DNA from: Lysobacter gummosus | GTDB lineage: Bacteria; Pseudomonadota; Gammaproteobacteria; Xanthomonadales; Xanthomonadaceae | Direction of reading: 5' to 3' | DNA length: 64,000 nt | NCBI RefSeq assembly: GCF_001442805.1 | Contig: NZ_CP011131.1 | Location: 4,092,001-4,156,000 of the forward strand | Part shown: positions 1-30,404 of the stretch, piece after piece | How positions within the stretch are numbered: the first letter of the stretch is position 1 | How the letters are laid out: the number at the start of each line of letters is the position of its first letter | The notes under the pieces: model-generated | Databases searched by the model: none | The model's input: only the letters and a program-made list of their open reading frames with translations | What the model was told of the DNA's origin: nothing | Position numbers and translations under genes: made by a program

Positions 1-3000
1 CGACCGCCGGCATAGCTCTGCACCGGCGGGCGCGGCCGGTCGGTCGGCAATTCCAGCACCGCCGGAGCACCGCGCAGCTGCTCGCGCCAGTAGTTGCTCT
101 GACGATGCAAGGTTTCGCCCTGAAGCCAACCGCGTTGCCACGCGGCGTAGTCCGCGTACTGGATCGGCAGCGGCGGCAGCGGATCGGGTTGGCCTTGGCG
201 AAATGCGTCGTACAGCGCGCTGACTTCCTGCACCAGCACGCCGATCGACCAGCCGTCGGAGACGATGTGATGCTGGGTCACCAGCAGCACGTGTTCGCTC
301 TCGCTCAGTCGCAGCAAGCGACCGCGAATCAATGGCCCCAGAGTCAGATCGAACGGTGCCCGCGCCTCTTCGCGGCTTTGCGCGGCCACCGACGCCGCCA
401 ACTCATCGGCAGACATGCCGCTCAGATCGCATTCGCTCAACGCAAAGCCGATGTCAGGTGAGTCGACCACCTGTACCGCGGCGCCGGCCTCGGTGACGAA
501 GCGCGTGCGCAGGTTTTCATGCCGCGCCACGATGCGATCCAGGCTGCCACGCAACGCCGAGCGATCCAAATCGCCGCTCAACCGCAACGCCACCGGCATG
601 TGATACGCCGCGCCCGCCGAGTGGTCGAGCTGATCCAGGAACCACAGGCGCTGTTGCGCCCACGACAGCGGCAACGCCGCGCCGCGGTCGGCCAATCCGA
701 TCGGCGACTGCGATGCACCACTTCTGCCTTGCAGACCGGCGGCCAACGCGGCCGGCGTAGGCCGCGCGAACAAATCACGCAGCGGAACTTCCAGACCCAG
801 CGATTGCCGCAGGCGCGAAGCGACCTGCACGGCCAGCAACGAATGTCCGCCGAGCTCGAAGAAGTGATCGTGACGCCCGACCTGCTCCAGACCCAGCAGT
901 TCCTGCCACACCACCGCGATCGCGCTTTCGACCTCGCCTTGCGGCGCTTCGTACTCGCGGCTCAGCACAGCGCTCTGGTCCGGCGCCGGCATGGCCTTTC
1001 GATCCAGCTTGCCGTTCGGCGTCAACGGCAGCGACTCCAGTACCACAAACGCGCTCGGCACCATGTATTCGGCCAAGCGATGAGACAAGTGTTCGCGCAA
1101 CGCGGCGCCGGATAGAACCACGCCATCGTGGGCCAACAGGTACGCCACCAGCCGCTTGTCGCCGGGCGAATCCTCGCGCGCGATCACCACCGCTTCGCGC
1201 ACGCCTTCGCACGCGGCCAGCTGGGTTTCGATCTCGCCCAGCTCGATGCGGAATCCGCGGATCTTGACCTGCGCATCGTTGCGCCCGAGGTATTCGATCG
1301 TGCCGTCGGCCAGCCAACGGCCCAGATCGCCGGTCTTGTACATCCATGCCTGCGGATCGGCATTGAACGGATCGCGCACGAAGCGCTCGGCAGTCAGCTC
1401 CGGCCGATTCCAATAACCGCGCGCCACGCCCGCACCGCCGACATGAATCTCGCCGGCCACGCCGATCGGCACCGGCTGGAGATTTTCGTCCAGCAAATAC
1501 ACCCGCGTATTGGTCATGGGCCGGCCGATCGGTACTTCTCCCGCCGGCGCGGCCGCGCCGCCGTCGAAGGCGATGAAGGTCGAGTCCACGGTCGCTTCGG
1601 TCGGACCGTACAGATTGAGCCAGCGGCAACCGCGCGTGGACGGCGCCGCGAGCCATGCGCTCAGATAGCGTCGCTCGACTTTTTCGCCAGCCACCGCGAC
1701 CAGGCGCAGATCATTGCCGGGCAAGCTGCGTCCGGCGCCGATTTCCTGCACCCACTGATGCCAGAACGCGGTTGGAAGATCGATCACGCTCAAACGGCGA
1801 TCGCGCAGGAAATCGGCGAATTCCTTATCCGGCGCGACCATGTCGGCCGAACGCAGCACCACCGTCGCTCCCGCGCACAGCGCCGGGAACAGCTCGATCA
1901 CCGAACTGTCGAACGAGAAAGTGGCGAATTCGAGCGTGCGATCCTTGGGCGTCAGCGCGTAGGCGCGGATATGCGTCAGGGCCTGGGCGACGATGCTGGC
2001 GTGTTCGATCATCACGCCCTTGGGTTCGCCGGTCGAACCGGAGGTGTAGATCACATAGGCCAGATGCCGCGATTGCAGGCCCAGAGCGCCTGGATCGGGA
2101 TCGTCGGCGTTGCCCGCATCCGCGTCCTGTCCATCCAGATCCAACATCGGCACCGTGCAATTGCGCAGCAGCGGCAAGCTGTCGCGCAAAGCGCGCTGCG
2201 TGACCAACGCCACCGGCGCGCTGTCGGCGAGCATGTACGCCAATCGTTCGGGCGGATAGGCGGGATCCAGCGGCACGTATCCGCCGCCGGCTTTCAGGAT
2301 GCCGAGCAGACCGACCACAATGTCCAGACCGCGCTCGGCGCAAATGGCGACGCGGTCGTCGGGCTTCACGCCCGATGCGATCAGCCGATGCGCCATCCGG
2401 TTCGCACGGCGGTTCAGTTCGCCATAACTGAGCGATTGGCCTTCGAATTCCAGCGCAATCGCGTTCGGATTCGCATGCACCCGGGCCTGGATCAGTTCGT
2501 GCAACAACCGGCCGCTGCCGGTTTCGGCGCGGTCGCCGTTGAGTCCTTCGACGATGGCTTGGTGTTCTACTTGCGTCAGCAGCGGCAGGTGCGCGATGGA
2601 ACTCTGATCGTCCGCGCACATCGCCGCGAGCAGAGTCGCGAAATGGCCGACATAGCGCTCCACCGTGTCGCGATCGAGCAGGTCGGTGGAAAATTCGAGA
2701 TTACCCGCGATTCCGTCGCTGCCTTCGTTGAGCGACAGCGCCAGATCGAAATGAGTGGTCGGATGCGGCGATTCCAGCGCCGCTATCCGCAGGCCGGCCA
2801 ACGACAGGCCGCCACCGCCGCCCGGCGTGTTGTTCATCGTCAGCATCGCCTGGAACAGCGGGCTGTGGCTCATGCTGCGCACCGGCTGCACGGCTTCGAC
2901 CACTTGCTCGAACGGAAGGTCCTGATGTTCGTATGCGGCCAGCGTCGTCGCTTTCACTCGCGACAGCAGGTCGGCAACGCTCGGTGCGCCCTGCATGTCG

Positions 3001-4031
3001 ACGCGCAGCGCCAGCGTGTTGACGAAGAAACCGATCAGCGGCTCCAGTTCGCGCCGCTGGCGATTCGCGACCGGGCTACCCACCACCACTTCCGACTGAC
3101 CGCTCAGACGCGACAACAACAGCGACCAGCCGGCCAGCAGGGTCATGAAAATGGTCGTGCCGTGGCGTTGCGACAAGCTGCGCAGCTGCGCGCTCAAATC
3201 GCTCGACAGCCGAACCGGGACCCGGTCGCCTGCGTAACTTTGCACGGGCGGGCGCGGCCGATCGGTCGGCAACTCCAGCACCGCCGGAGCGCCGCGCAAC
3301 CGCTCGCGCCAATAGTTGCTCTGGCGTTGCAGGGTCTCGCCCTGCAGCCAGCCGCGCTGCCACGCCGCGTAATCCGCGTACTGGATCGGCAGCGGCGGCA
3401 ACGGATCGGATTTGCCCTGGCGGAAAGCTTCGTACAACGCGGTGACTTCCTGCACCAGCACGCCGATCGACCAGCCGTCGGAGACGATGTGGTGCTGGGT
3501 CACCAGCAGCACGTGTTCGTGTTCGCTCAGACGCAGCAAGCGACCGCGGATCAGCGGCCCCTGGGCCATATCGAACGGAGCGCGCGCCTCTTCGCGGCTT
3601 TGCGCTCTGATCGCCGCGGCTTGTCCATCGGCCGACAGGCCGCGCAGATCGGATTGATTCAAGGCGAAACCGGTGTCGGCCGGATCGATCATCTGCACCG
3701 GAGCGCCGGACTGGCTGACGAAGCGGGTGCGCAGGTTTTCGTGGCGCGCGACGATCCGGTCGAGGCTGCTCCGCAACGCGGACAGATCCAACTCGCCGCT
3801 CAGCTGCAAGGCCACCGGCATGTGATAGGCGGCGCCGGCGGAATGATCGAGCTGATCCAGGAACCACAGGCGTTGCTGCGCCCACGACAGCGGCAGCGAC
3901 TGGCTGCGATCGGCATGCGCGATCGCATCGCGCGCTTCGCGCTCCGCCGCGCCGGCGGCGGCGCGCTGCTTGAGCCGGTTCAGCAGGATGCTGCGCTTGA
4001 GCTCTTCCAGCGACTCGCTGCTCTTACTCAT
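1..4031 (-). CDS. NRPS4, non-ribosomal peptide synthetase, 3' part missing at the left edge (C-A-PCP-C...)
   Basis: About 1,343 codons are visible, reading without a stop to the window edge. Order: an N-terminal helical segment ([20 protein letters not shown]) that looks like a docking helix; an LCL-type condensation domain with HHIVSDGWS near residue 180; an adenylation domain with [10 protein letters not shown] near 662; a carrier domain with [10 protein letters not shown] near 1060; and a second LCL-type condensation domain (HHIVSDGWS near 1255) that runs off the window. The adenylation pocket residues, aligned by eye to GrsA, read D-S-I-D-A-A-L-V-D-K. I cannot match this to a known substrate. 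It shares the DSxD start with module 1. The start codon overlaps the end of NRPS3 by 8 bp, so translation is probably coupled. This protein would add residue 9 and at least one more. Any thioesterase must lie left of the window. Being an NRPS is certain; the substrate is not. Confidence 0.96.
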   Translation of the reverse strand, partial: MSKSSESLEELKRSILLNRLKQRAAAGAAEREARDAIAHADRSQSLPLSWAQQRLWFLDQLDHSAGAAYHMPVALQLSGELDLSALRSSLDRIVARHENLRTRFVSQSGAPVQMIDPADTGFALNQSDLRGLSADGQAAAIRAQSREEARAPFDMAQGPLIRGRLLRLSEHEHVLLVTQHHIVSDGWSIGVLVQEVTALYEAFRQGKSDPLPPLPIQYADYAAWQRGWLQGETLQRQSNYWRERLRGAPAVLELPTDRPRPPVQSYAGDRVPVRLSSDLSAQLRSLSQRHGTTIFMTLLAGWSLLLSRLSGQSEVVVGSPVANRQRRELEPLIGFFVNTLALRVDMQGAPSVADLLSRVKATTLAAYEHQDLPFEQVVEAVQPVRSMSHSPLFQAMLTMNNTPGGGGGLSLAGLRIAALESPHPTTHFDLALSLNEGSDGIAGNLEFSTDLLDRDTVERYVGHFATLLAAMCADDQSSIAHLPLLTQVEHQAIVEGLNGDRAETGSGRLLHELIQARVHANPNAIALEFEGQSLSYGELNRRANRMAHRLIASGVKPDDRVAICAERGLDIVVGLLGILKAGGGYVPLDPAYPPERLAYMLADSAPVALVTQRALRDSLPLLRNCTVPMLDLDGQDADAGNADDPDPGALGLQSRHLAYVIYTSGSTGEPKGVMIEHASIVAQALTHIRAYALTPKDRTLEFATFSFDSSVIELFPALCAGATVVLRSADMVAPDKEFADFLRDRRLSVIDLPTAFWHQWVQEIGAGRSLPGNDLRLVAVAGEKVERRYLSAWLAAPSTRGCRWLNLYGPTEATVDSTFIAFDGGAAAPAGEVPIGRPMTNTRVYLLDENLQPVPIGVAGEIHVGGAGVARGYWNRPELTAERFVRDPFNADPQAWMYKTGDLGRWLADGTIEYLGRNDAQVKIRGFRIELGEIETQLAACEGVREAVVIAREDSPGDKRLVAYLLAHDGVVLSGAALREHLSHRLAEYMVPSAFVVLESLPLTPNGKLDRKAMPAPDQSAVLSREYEAPQGEVESAIAVVWQELLGLEQVGRHDHFFELGGHSLLAVQVASRLRQSLGLEVPLRDLFARPTPAALAAGLQGRSGASQSPIGLADRGAALPLSWAQQRLWFLDQLDHSAGAAYHMPVALRLSGDLDRSALRGSLDRIVARHENLRTRFVTEAGAAVQVVDSPDIGFALSECDLSGMSADELAASVAAQSREEARAPFDLTLGPLIRGRLLRLSESEHVLLVTQHHIVSDGWSIGVLVQEVSALYDAFRQGQPDPLPPLPIQYADYAAWQRGWLQGETLHRQSNYWREQLRGAPAVLELPTDRPRPPVQSYAGG

Positions 4032-7000
4032 TGACCGACTCCCGCTTCAGGATTTCCAACAATTCCTCTTCCGAGAGACCGTCGAGTTCGTCTTCCATGT
4101 CCTGCAGCTCATCGCCGAGGAACTCCATCATCTGCTGGGCCCTGACCGCGTCGGCCAGCACGTGCAGAACCGGTTGTTCGAACAGACCGCGCAGTGGCAC
4201 GTCTACGTGGAATTTCTCGCGCACACGCACCATCAACTGCATTGCCAGCAGCGAATGGCCGCCGAGTTCGAAGAAGTGATCGTGGCGGCCGACTCGCTCA
4301 AGGCCCAGCAGGTCTTGCCAGATCTCGGCGATGGCGGTTTCGATCTCGCCTTGCGGGGCTTCGTATTCGCGGCTCAGCACCGCGCCCTGATCCGGTGTCG
4401 GCAGGGCTTTGCGGTCCAGCTTGCCGTTCGGAGTCAGCGGCAATGCGTCCAGCGCGACGAAAGCGCTCGGGACCATGTACTCGGCCAAGTCCTTCGATAG
4501 CGATTCGCGCAATGCGGCCACCGACAGTTCGAGACCGGGTTCCATGACCGCATAGGCCACCAGGCGCTTGTCGCCTTCGACGTCTTCACGCGCGATCACC
4601 ACTGCTTCGCGCACGCCATCGCAGGCGACCAATCGTGCTTCGATCTCGCCCAGCTCGATGCGGAACCCGCGAATTTTGACCTGGAAGTCGTTGCGGCCCA
4701 GGTACTCGATCGTGCCGTCGGCCAACCAGCGGCCCAGGTCGCCGGTCTTGTACATCCGCGCCTGCGGGTCGGCGCTGAACGGGTCGCGGACGAACCGCTC
4801 GGCCGTCAGCTCGGGGCGATTCCAGTAACCCCGCGCTACTTGGACGCCGCCCAGATGCAACTCGCCGACGACGCCGACCGGTACCGGTTCGCCGCGCGCA
4901 TCCAGCATGTACACCGGCGTATTCGCGATCGGCCGGCCAATGACCGGTCCGCCCGCCGCTTCGCGAATGCTGCCGATCGTCGCGTCCACCGTGCATTCGG
5001 TCGGACCGTACATGTTGTGGAAGTGGATGCGCTTCGAATCCCGCAACTGCGCCCACAGCTTCGGGCCGATAGGTTCGCCGCCCAGCAATACGCTGACCGG
5101 GCGATGGCCCTCGCCTTCCAACAGCCCTGCGGCCAACAAGCCTTCGAGTTGCGAAGGCGTGCTGTCCAGCGCGTCAATCTTCTGCGCTTCGATGAACTCC
5201 AGCATCGCCGGACCGCTGGCGCGGATCGACTGCGGGATCGGCAGCACGCAGTGGCCCGACAGCAGCTGCAGCAAGCCCTTGAGCGACATATCAAACGCGT
5301 AAGCCGCGTTCAAGCCGATCCGCGAACCCGGAGCCACTTCGCGATGCGTAGTCGCCTGCATCGCCCGCCAGAAGTTCACCGGCGAGCGATGCTCGATCAT
5401 CACGCCCTTGGGCTGACCGGTCGAACCGGACGTGTAGATCATGTAAGCCAAGTGCGTCGAATTCAGCGCCACCGAAGGCGCCTGCTCCGATTCCTGCGCC
5501 AGCGTCGCGTCTTCCAGCTCGATCACCGGTACCGACAACGAACCCAGCAACGGTCGCACCGACGCCTGCGTCACCAAAGCCATTGGCTGACTGTCTTGCA
5601 GCATGTAACTTAGGCGATCGAGCGGATAGCTCGGGTCCAGCGGAACGTAACCAGCCCCCGATTTCAGGATGCCGACTAGACCGACCACCATCTCCACGCT
5701 GCGCTCGACGCAGATCGCCACGCGATTATCGGGCTTCACGCCCAAACCGATCAGACGATGCGCGACTTGATTCGCCCGGCGATCCAGCTCGGCATAACTC
5801 AGCGTCACCCCTTCATACGACACCGCCGGTGCGTCCGGCGTCCGCGTGACCTGGGCCTCGAACAGCTCCACCAGCGTTTGATCGTGCGACTGCGCATCCA
5901 CCGAATTGAACTCGCGCAAGACCGTCTCGCGCTCGGCCGCGGGCAGAATCGGCAGTTCCTGCAGCGCTTGCTGCGACCCATCCTCCAGCGCCGACAACAA
6001 CGACGCCAACGCCTGCTCCATGTACCGCACCAGCCGTTGCGGATCGATTCCCGCCACCGCCAGCACCGTCAATCCGAACGCTTCGCCCAGATCCTCCACC
6101 GACATCGTCAGCGGATAGTTGTTGCGCGTATCGCCACCGATCAGCCGCATGCCGCTCCACGCCTGCATCGCCTGCGCGCTGTCTTCCGGCGTCGCCGCGT
6201 GACCGTGGCGGTAGTTCAGCAGCGACGTGAACAACGGCAGCGGCGCCTGCACGCCGCTGCAACGCTGCGCCAGCGCCAGCGACGCCTGTTCGTGCTCCAG
6301 CAGTTCGCTCAGCTGCGCATACACCTGCGCGATCGACGCCGGTACGTCATGGCTTAACCCGATCCGGATCGGCAAGGTGTTCAGGAACATGCCGACGACC
6401 TGGTCGGCGCCTTCCGATCCCTGCAGACGGCCCGACAGCACCGTACCGAACACGACATCGTCCTCGCGGCCGCTGCACTGACCCAGCACCCGCGCCCAGG
6501 CGACGTGGAACAGCACCGCCGGGGTTACGCCGCGGCGACGCGATGCGTCCCGGATCGCACGGGCCATCGCCATCGACAGCGACAATCGCGCTTCTTCGAC
6601 CTGCTCGCCGTCGTTCTGTACGTTCAGTATTCCGAACGGCGCCGTTGGCTCTTCTACCGATTCCAGTTGCGCGCGGAAATAAGCTTCGTGCTCGTCGTCG
6701 GCCACCGTCTGCATCTGAGCGATGAAATGACGGTACGCCCGTGCCGGCGGCAACACACCGCCGCTGAGCAGGGTCTGGATCTCCGACAGAATCAGGTCCA
6801 TCGCCACGTGGTCGCAGACCAAGTGGTGGCGCAGCAATGCCAGCAGCCATTCGCCGCTGGCGGCATCCTGGGCGATGTACCCGCGCAGGACCGGCGCCTG
6901 GCTCAGGTCCAGCCGCATGCGACGCGGATCTGTTCGCTCCAGCAGTTGCGGCAGTGCTTCTTGCCGCGGATCGACCGCGATCGACTCGATGGGCAGCGGC

Positions 7001-10000
7001 GCTTCGCGATGCACCACTTGCACTGGCCGCGGCAGGCCCTGCCAGCGCACCGAGCTGCGCAGGATGTCGTGACGCGCGATGACCTGTTGCAGCGCGGTCA
7101 GGAACAGGTCGAGGCGCTCGCGGCTATCGAACGCGACCACCGATCGCATCAGGTAGGCATCGCCTTCGCGGTCCTGTTCCAACAGGTGATGGAACAGGAT
7201 GCCTTCCTGCAACGGCGCCAGCGGGTAGATGTCCTGGATGTTGCTTACGCCACCGGGCACTGATTCGACGATCCCGTCGATCTCGTTCTGGTTCAGCGCG
7301 ACCAGCGGCAGCAGATCGGGGGTGAGGTGCGTCGTCTGTTCCGTGATCGGGTTCGCCGCCGCTTCGGCCGTAGCCGCCACCGGTTCGCAGGCCAGTTGTT
7401 CGGCCAGCGCTCGCAGCATCGGCGTGGTGAATACCGTGCGTACGTCGGTCGAATAACCCCGCTGGCGCAGGCGTTCGATCAGGCCGATCACCAACAAGGA
7501 GTGACCGCCCAGTTCGAAGAAGTGGTCGTGGCGGCCGACTCGCTCAAGGCCCAGCAGGTCTTGCCAGACGTCCGCGATGGCGGTTTCTATCGCGCCCTGT
7601 GGGGCTTCGAAGGCCCGACTCAGGACCGCACCTTGATCCGGAGCCGGCAGCGCCTTGCGATCCAGCTTGCCGTTCGGGGTCAGCGGCAGCGATTCCAGCG
7701 CGACGAACGCGCTCGGGATCATGTATTCGGCCAAGTCCTTCGATAGCGCGTCGCGCAAGGAAGCGACCGACAATTCGACGTCCGACGCCATGACCGCGTA
7801 GGCCACCAGGCGCTTGTCGCCTTCGACGTCTTCGCGTGCGATGACCACCGCTTCGCGTACGCCATCGCAAGCGACCAGCCGTGCTTCGATCTCGCCCAGT
7901 TCGATGCGGAAGCCACGAATCTTGACCTGGAAGTCGTTGCGGCCCAGGTATTCGATCGTGCCGTCGGCCAGCCAACGGCCCAGGTCGCCGGTCTTGTACA
8001 TCCGCGCTTGCGGGTCGGCGTTGAATGGGTCCCGGACGAACCGCTCGGCCGTCAGCTCGGGACGATTCCAGTAACCGCGCGCCACCTGCACGCCGCCCAG
8101 GTGCAACTCGCCCACGACGCCGACCGGCACCGGTTCGCCGCGCGCATCCAGCACGTACACCGGCGTATTCGCGATCGGCCGGCCAATCACCGGTCCGCCC
8201 ATCGCTTCGCGGATGCTGCCGATCGTCGCGTCCACCGTGCATTCGGTCGGGCCGTACATGTTGTGGAAGTGGATTCGCTTCGAATCCCGCAACTGCGCCC
8301 ACAGCTTCGGGCCGATGGGCTCGCCGCCCAGCAGCACGCTGACGGGGCGATGGCCCTCGCCTTCCAACAGCCCCGCGGCCAACAAACCTTCGAGCTGCGA
8401 AGGCGTGCTGTCCAATGCATCGATCTTCTGCGCTTCGATGAAGTCCAACATCGCCGGACCGCTCGCGCGGATCGACTGCGGGATCGGCAGCACGCAGTGG
8501 CCCGACAGCAGCTGCAACAAGCCCTTGAGCGACATGTCGAACGCGTAAGCCGCGTTCAAGCCGATCCGCGAACCTGGGGCCACTTCGCGATGCGTAGTCG
8601 CCTGCATCGCCTGCCAGAAGTTCACCGGCGAGCGGTGTTCGATCATTACGCCCTTGGGCTGACCGGTCGAGCCCGACGTGTAGATCATGTAGGCCAGATG
8701 CGTCGAATTCAGCGCCACCGAAGGCGGCTGTTCCGATTCCTGCGCCAGCGTCGCGTCTTCCAGCTCGATCACCGGCACCGACAACGAACCCAACAACGAC
8801 CGCACTGAAGCCTGCGTCACCAACGCCATCGGCGCGCTATCGGCCAGCATGTAGCTCAATCGATCCAGCGGATAGCTCGGGTCCAGCGGAACGTAACCAG
8901 CCCCCGATTTCAGGATGCCGACCAGACCGACCACCATCTCCACGCTGCGCTCGACGCAGATCGCTACCCGATCATCGGGCTTCACGCCCAAGCCGACCAG
9001 ACGATGCGCGATCTGATTCGCGCGGCGATCCAGCTCGGCATAACTCAGCGTCACGTCTTCGTACGATACCGCCGGTGCGTCCGGCGTCCGCGCGACCTGC
9101 GCGGCGAACAGTTCCACCAGTGTCTGATCATGCGGCGACGCATCTACCGAGTTGAACCCGCGTAGGATCCCCTCACGCTCCGGCGAAGGCAGAATCGAAA
9201 ACCCCTTCAGCGCTTGCGAATTCCCACTCTCCAACGCCGCTAACAACGACGTCAGCGCCTGTTCCATATACCGCACCAGGCGCTGCGCATCGATCCCCGC
9301 CACCGTCAGCGCGGTCAGGCCGAACGCCTCGCCCAGATCCTCCACCGACATCGTCAGCGGATAGTTGTTGCGCGCCTCCACGCTGATCGACCGCATTCCG
9401 TTCCAGGCTCGCGCCGCAGCCTCGATCTCTTCATCGCTGGTAAGTGCATTGCTGTGGCGGTAGTTCATTAGCGCGGTGAACAGTGGCAGCGGCGGCTGCA
9501 CAGCGCTGCAGCGCTGGGCCAAAGCCAGCGACGCTTGCTCGTATTGCAGCAACTCGACCAGGCGCTGATGCATCTGCCGCACGGCCTGAGCCGCATCGAT
9601 ATCTGCCAGCGACAGCCGCACCGGCAAGGTATTGATGAACATGCCGACGACTTGGTCGGCGCCTTCCGACCCCTGCAGGCGACCCGACAGAACGGTGCCG
9701 AACACGACATCCTCGCGGCCGCTGCATTGCGCAACCACCTGCGCCCAGGCGACATGGAACAATACCGCCGGCGAAACGCCGCATCGCCGCGACGTATCGC
9801 GTATTCCCAGCGCCAACGAAGGTGCCAAGCCGATACGCGCCTCGCTGACCAGATCGCCGTCGCCCTGCACGTTCAGGATTCCGAACGGTGCCGTCGGTTC
9901 GTCCACCGCGCCCAGTTGCTCGGTGAAATAAGCCTCGTGCCCGCTCATGTCCATCGCGTGCGTCCGCGCGATGAAGCTGCGGTACGGCATCGCGGGCGCG

Positions 10001-13000
10001 AGCCGGTCCTGCTCGCCGCGCAGCAACATCTGCACTTCCTTGAGCAGCAGCTGCAGCGAATAGTTGTCATCCACCATGTGGTGGTTAAGCAAGGCCAGCA
10101 GCCACTCGCCGTTATCGCGATCCTCGGCGATGTACGCACGCAGCAAAGGCGCGCGGCGCAGGTCGAAGCGAACGCGGCGCGGATCGGTTCGCTCAAGCAG
10201 CTGCGGCAGCGCGTCCCGGCTCTGATCCAGAGTCAACGCTTCGACCGGCAACGGCGCTTCGCGATGCACTACCTGCACCGGCCGCGGCAATCCTTCCCAA
10301 TGCACCGACGTGCGCAGAATGTCGTGACGCGCGATCACTTGCTGCAATGCCGCCAGGAACGTGTCCAGCCGTTCGCGGCCGTCGAATGCCACCACCGAAC
10401 GCATCAGGTAGGCATCGCCCTCGCTGCCGTGCTCCAGCAGATGGTGGAACAAGATGCCTTCCTGCAACGGCGCCAGCGGGTAGATGTCCTGCAGATTTCG
10501 CACACCGCCGGGAACCGAATCGACGATGCCGTCGATCTCGTCCTGGCTCAAGGCGACCAGCGGAAGAAGGTCGGGCGTGATGCGCGTGGTTTCCGGCGTG
10601 ATCGGATTGGCCGCGACCTCATCGGTTGCCGCGACCGGACCACCAGCCAGTTGCTCGGCCAACGCGCGCAGCACCGGCGCGGTGAACACGGTGCGTACGT
10701 CGGTCGAATAGCCGCGCTGGCGCAGCCGTTCGATCAATCCGATCACCAGCAGCGAATGCCCGCCCAGCTCGAAGAAATGATCGTTGCGGCCTACTTGCTC
10801 CAGACCCAACAGGTCCTGCCACACCGCCGCGATCGCGATTTCGATCTCGCCGACGGGTTCCTCGAAGACACGGCTCAACACCGAATCGCGATCCGGCGCC
10901 GGCAACGCCTTGCGATCCAGCTTTCCGTTCGGCGTCAGCGGCAGCGACTCCAACGCCACGAACGCGCTCGGCACCATGTACTCGGCCAGATCGCGCGACA
11001 ATGACTCGCGCAGCGCCGACACCGACAGTTCGACATCTGCGTCCATCACTGCGTACGCCACCAGACGCTTGTCGCCGGGCACGTCCTCGCGCGCGATCAC
11101 CACCGCTTCGCGCACGCCGTCGCAGGCCATCAGCTTGGCTTCGATCTCGCCCAGCTCGATGCGGAAGCCGCGAATCTTCACCTGGAAATCGTTGCGCCCC
11201 AGGTATTCGATCGTGCCGTCGGACAACCAGCGACCCAAGTCGCCGGTCTTGTACATCCGCGCCCGCGGATCGGCGCTGAACGGATCGCGCACGAAGCGCT
11301 CCGCGGTCAAATCCGGGCGATTGAGATAGCCGCGGCCGACTTGAACGCCGCCGATAAACAGCTCGCCCGCCACGCCCGCGGGCGCGGGTTCGCCTCGCGC
11401 ATCGAGCACATACATGCGCGTATTCGCGATCGGCCGGCCGATCGGAACGCGGCCGGCGTGCTGCTGCGGATCGCAGCGCCAATAGGTGACGTCCACGGCC
11501 GCTTCGGTGGGGCCATACAGATTATGCAGGCTCGCCGTCGGCAATTTCTGCAGGCAACGCTGTTGTAGCGCGTACGGCAGCGCCTCGCCGCTGCACAACA
11601 CTTGCCGCAGGCTGCCGCACTCGGCGGGGGCGATCTGTTCCAGGAACACTTGCAGCATCGACGGCACGAAATGAACGACGGTGATCGCCGCCGAATCGAT
11701 GATGTTCGCAAGGTAATCCGGCTCCTGATGTCCCAGCGGCCGCGCCATCACCAATCGCGCGCCCGCCAGCAGCGGCAGGAAGAATTCCCACACCGATACG
11801 TCGAATCCGAACGGCGTCTTCTGCAGCACGCGATCCGACGCGGTCAGCTGGAACTGCGATTGCGCCCACAGCAGGCGATTGACCACGCCCCGGTGTTCGT
11901 TCATCGCGCCCTTGGGCTGACCGGTCGAGCCGGAGGTGTAGATCACATAGGCCAGATGGCGCGAAGTCAGCTTCAGCGCAGCGGCATCGGGATTGGCATC
12001 GGACTGATCGGCCCACAAGCCGGCATCGCTGTCCAGACACCACACCGGGCGCGCACCCGACTCGGGCAAGCGGTCGCGCAGACTGTGTTGGGTCAGCAGC
12101 GCCACCGGCGCGCAATCGGCGAGCATGTAGTTCAACCGCTCGGGCGGATAGCTCGGATCCAGCGGCACGTAGGCGCCGCCGGATTTCAGAATGGCGAGCA
12201 GGCCGACCACCATCTCGATGCTGCGTTCGATATGGATAGCCACCCTGTCGTCGGGACGCACGCCGGCCTGGATCAGATGATGGGCCAGTCGATTGGCGCG
12301 ACGGTTGAGCTCGCCATAACTCAGTTGCTCGCCTTCGAACTCCAGCGCGACCGCATCCGCCCGTTGCGCAACTTGTACTTCGAATAGACGATGTACGGTC
12401 TGGTCGAGATCGAAATCGGTATCGGTGGCGTTGAACGTTTGAAGCAACCGCTGACGCTCGCTGTCCGGCATCGCCTTGAGGCGGCACACGGCGCGCTGCG
12501 GTTCTTCGCGCAGCGCTTGCAGCAGGGATTCGACCGCGGTCTCCAGATATCCCGCCATGCGGTCGGGATCGATACCCGCCGCGCATTGCGCGGTCAGGCC
12601 GAAACCATCGCCCCAATCCTCCACCGCCATCGTGATCGGATAATTGGTGCGCTCTTCGCCACCGATCAGGCGCACGCCGGACCACACGTCGCTAGCCGCG
12701 GCGTCCGAAGGCTGTTTCGGCGCGTGGCTGTGGCGATAGTTCAGCAGCGTCGTGAACAACGGCAACGGCGCCTGCACGCCGCTGTTGCGCTGGGCCAGCG
12801 CCAGCGATGCCTGTTCGTGCTGCAACAGTTCGGCCAGGCCGCGCTGAGTCGCCCGCACCGCTTCGATGGCCGGGGCTTGATTCAGATCGATCCGGATCGG
12901 CAGCGTGTTGATGAACATGCCGACCACTTGGCCGCTGTCGGTGGCCTGCAAGCGTCCGGACAGCACGGTGCCGAACACCACCGCTTCGCGCCCGCTGCAC

Positions 13001-14024
13001 TGCGCCAGCACCCGGCCCCAGGCCAGATGGAACAATGCCGCCGGCGAGACGCCGAGACGGCGGGCGCTGGCGCGCAGCTCCGTCGCCGTCGCTTCGCTGA
13101 AGACGCGCTTCGACTCTTCGACGGCATCGCCGCTTCCCTGCACGTCCAGCACATCGAAAGGCGCCGTCGGCGTATCGATATCGCCCAGGCGCTCGCGGAA
13201 ATAGGCTTCGTGGTGATCGGTCGAAACCGCCTGGGTGCGGGCGATGAAGTTGCGGTACGGCTGCGGTGCCGGCAGATCGCGCTCATCGCCGCGCAGCACG
13301 ACGGCCACTTCAGACAACAGCAACTCCATGGTTACGTGATCGCACACCATGTGATGGCGCAGCAGGCTCAGCAGCCATTCGCCGTTCGCAGGGTCGGCCA
13401 CGATGTACGCCTCCAACAGTGGAGCCCGGCGCAGATCCAATCGGGTCTGGCGCGGATCGGTCTGCGCCAGCAGATACTGCATGGCGTCTTCGCCCGCCTC
13501 GCACTCCAGCTCGTTGACCGGCAGCGCCGCTTGACGATGCACGACCTGCACCGGCTTGTTCACGCCTTGCCAGCGCACGGCGCTGCGCAGGATGTCGTGA
13601 CGCGCGATGACCTTCTGCATGGCGACGACGAAGGCATCGAGGCGCGCGCGGCTGTCGAAGGCGATCAGCGAGCGCAGCAGATACGCGTCGGCCTCGCCAT
13701 CGAGCAGGTGATGGAACAGGATGCCTTCCTGCAACGGCGCCAGCGGGTAGATGTCCTGGATATTCGCCACGCCGCCCGGGACGCTATCGACGATGCCGTC
13801 GATCTCTTCCTGCGACAACCGCACCAGCGGCAACATCTCCGGCGTGATCCGCGCTGCGGCCGCCTCGTCCGGCAGGACCGCCAACAGCGCGGCCTTGTGC
13901 TCCTTGAGCAAGGCCAGCAATTCGGCGGTCATGACGCCGCGCGCCGCGCGCACGACCAGTTCGCCGGCGCTGGCATGTACGGAAATGTTGTTCTCGCGCA
14001 GTCGGGCGAGCACATCCTGTGGCG

Positions 14025-14028
<4 letters not shown>
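4024..14028 (-). CDS. NRPS3, three-module non-ribosomal peptide synthetase (docking-C-A-PCP-C-A-PCP-C-A-PCP)
   Basis: 3,334 residues. Residues 1-60 look like a TubC-type N-terminal docking domain. Three C-A-PCP modules follow. All three condensation domains start with PLAPLQEGILFHHLL (near residues 98, 1188 and 2273), the look of dual epimerisation/condensation domains. Their second histidine motifs are HHMVCDH, HHMVDDN and HHLVCDH. Adenylation TSGSTG motifs lie near 698, 1783 and 2866, and carrier GGHSLL motifs near 1089, 2174 and 3256. Pocket codes read by eye are DVWHLSLVDK (matches Ser) and twice DMKDLGMVDK (closest to Glu/Gln codes as I recall them, 8 of 10). The C-terminus carries an acidic tail with DELDGLSEEEL, as in NRPS1. 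The start overlaps the NRPS2 stop as ATGA. Positions 5618-9066 are an exact copy of 18811-22259 in NRPS2. It should add residues 6 to 8 of the peptide. Confidence 0.98.
5618..9066 (-). repeat. Exact 3,449-bp duplicate, copy in NRPS3
   Basis: Every stretch that I compared is identical to 18811-22259 (offset 13,193). The first mismatches outside it are at 5617 and 9067. It covers, in coding direction, most of one adenylation domain, a carrier domain, a dual-type condensation domain and the start of the next adenylation domain. Confidence 0.93.
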
Positions 14029-23831
<9,803 letters not shown>

Positions 23832-23889
23832 GACATCCCTATCAGGTGATTCGTAAAAACGGAGGGGTGTTAACAGACTCGATCGCGGC

Positions 23890-30381
<6,492 letters not shown>

Positions 30382-30404
30382 CCCGAACGCCTCAGTTCGC
30401 CAAG

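Noticed and set aside
1128..4034. 968-codon plus-strand ORF opposite NRPS4, and similar long plus-strand ORFs throughout 1-30000
   Set aside because: Arg/His/Gln-rich translations with no domains, exactly opposite conserved NRPS domains. They are shadows caused by high GC.
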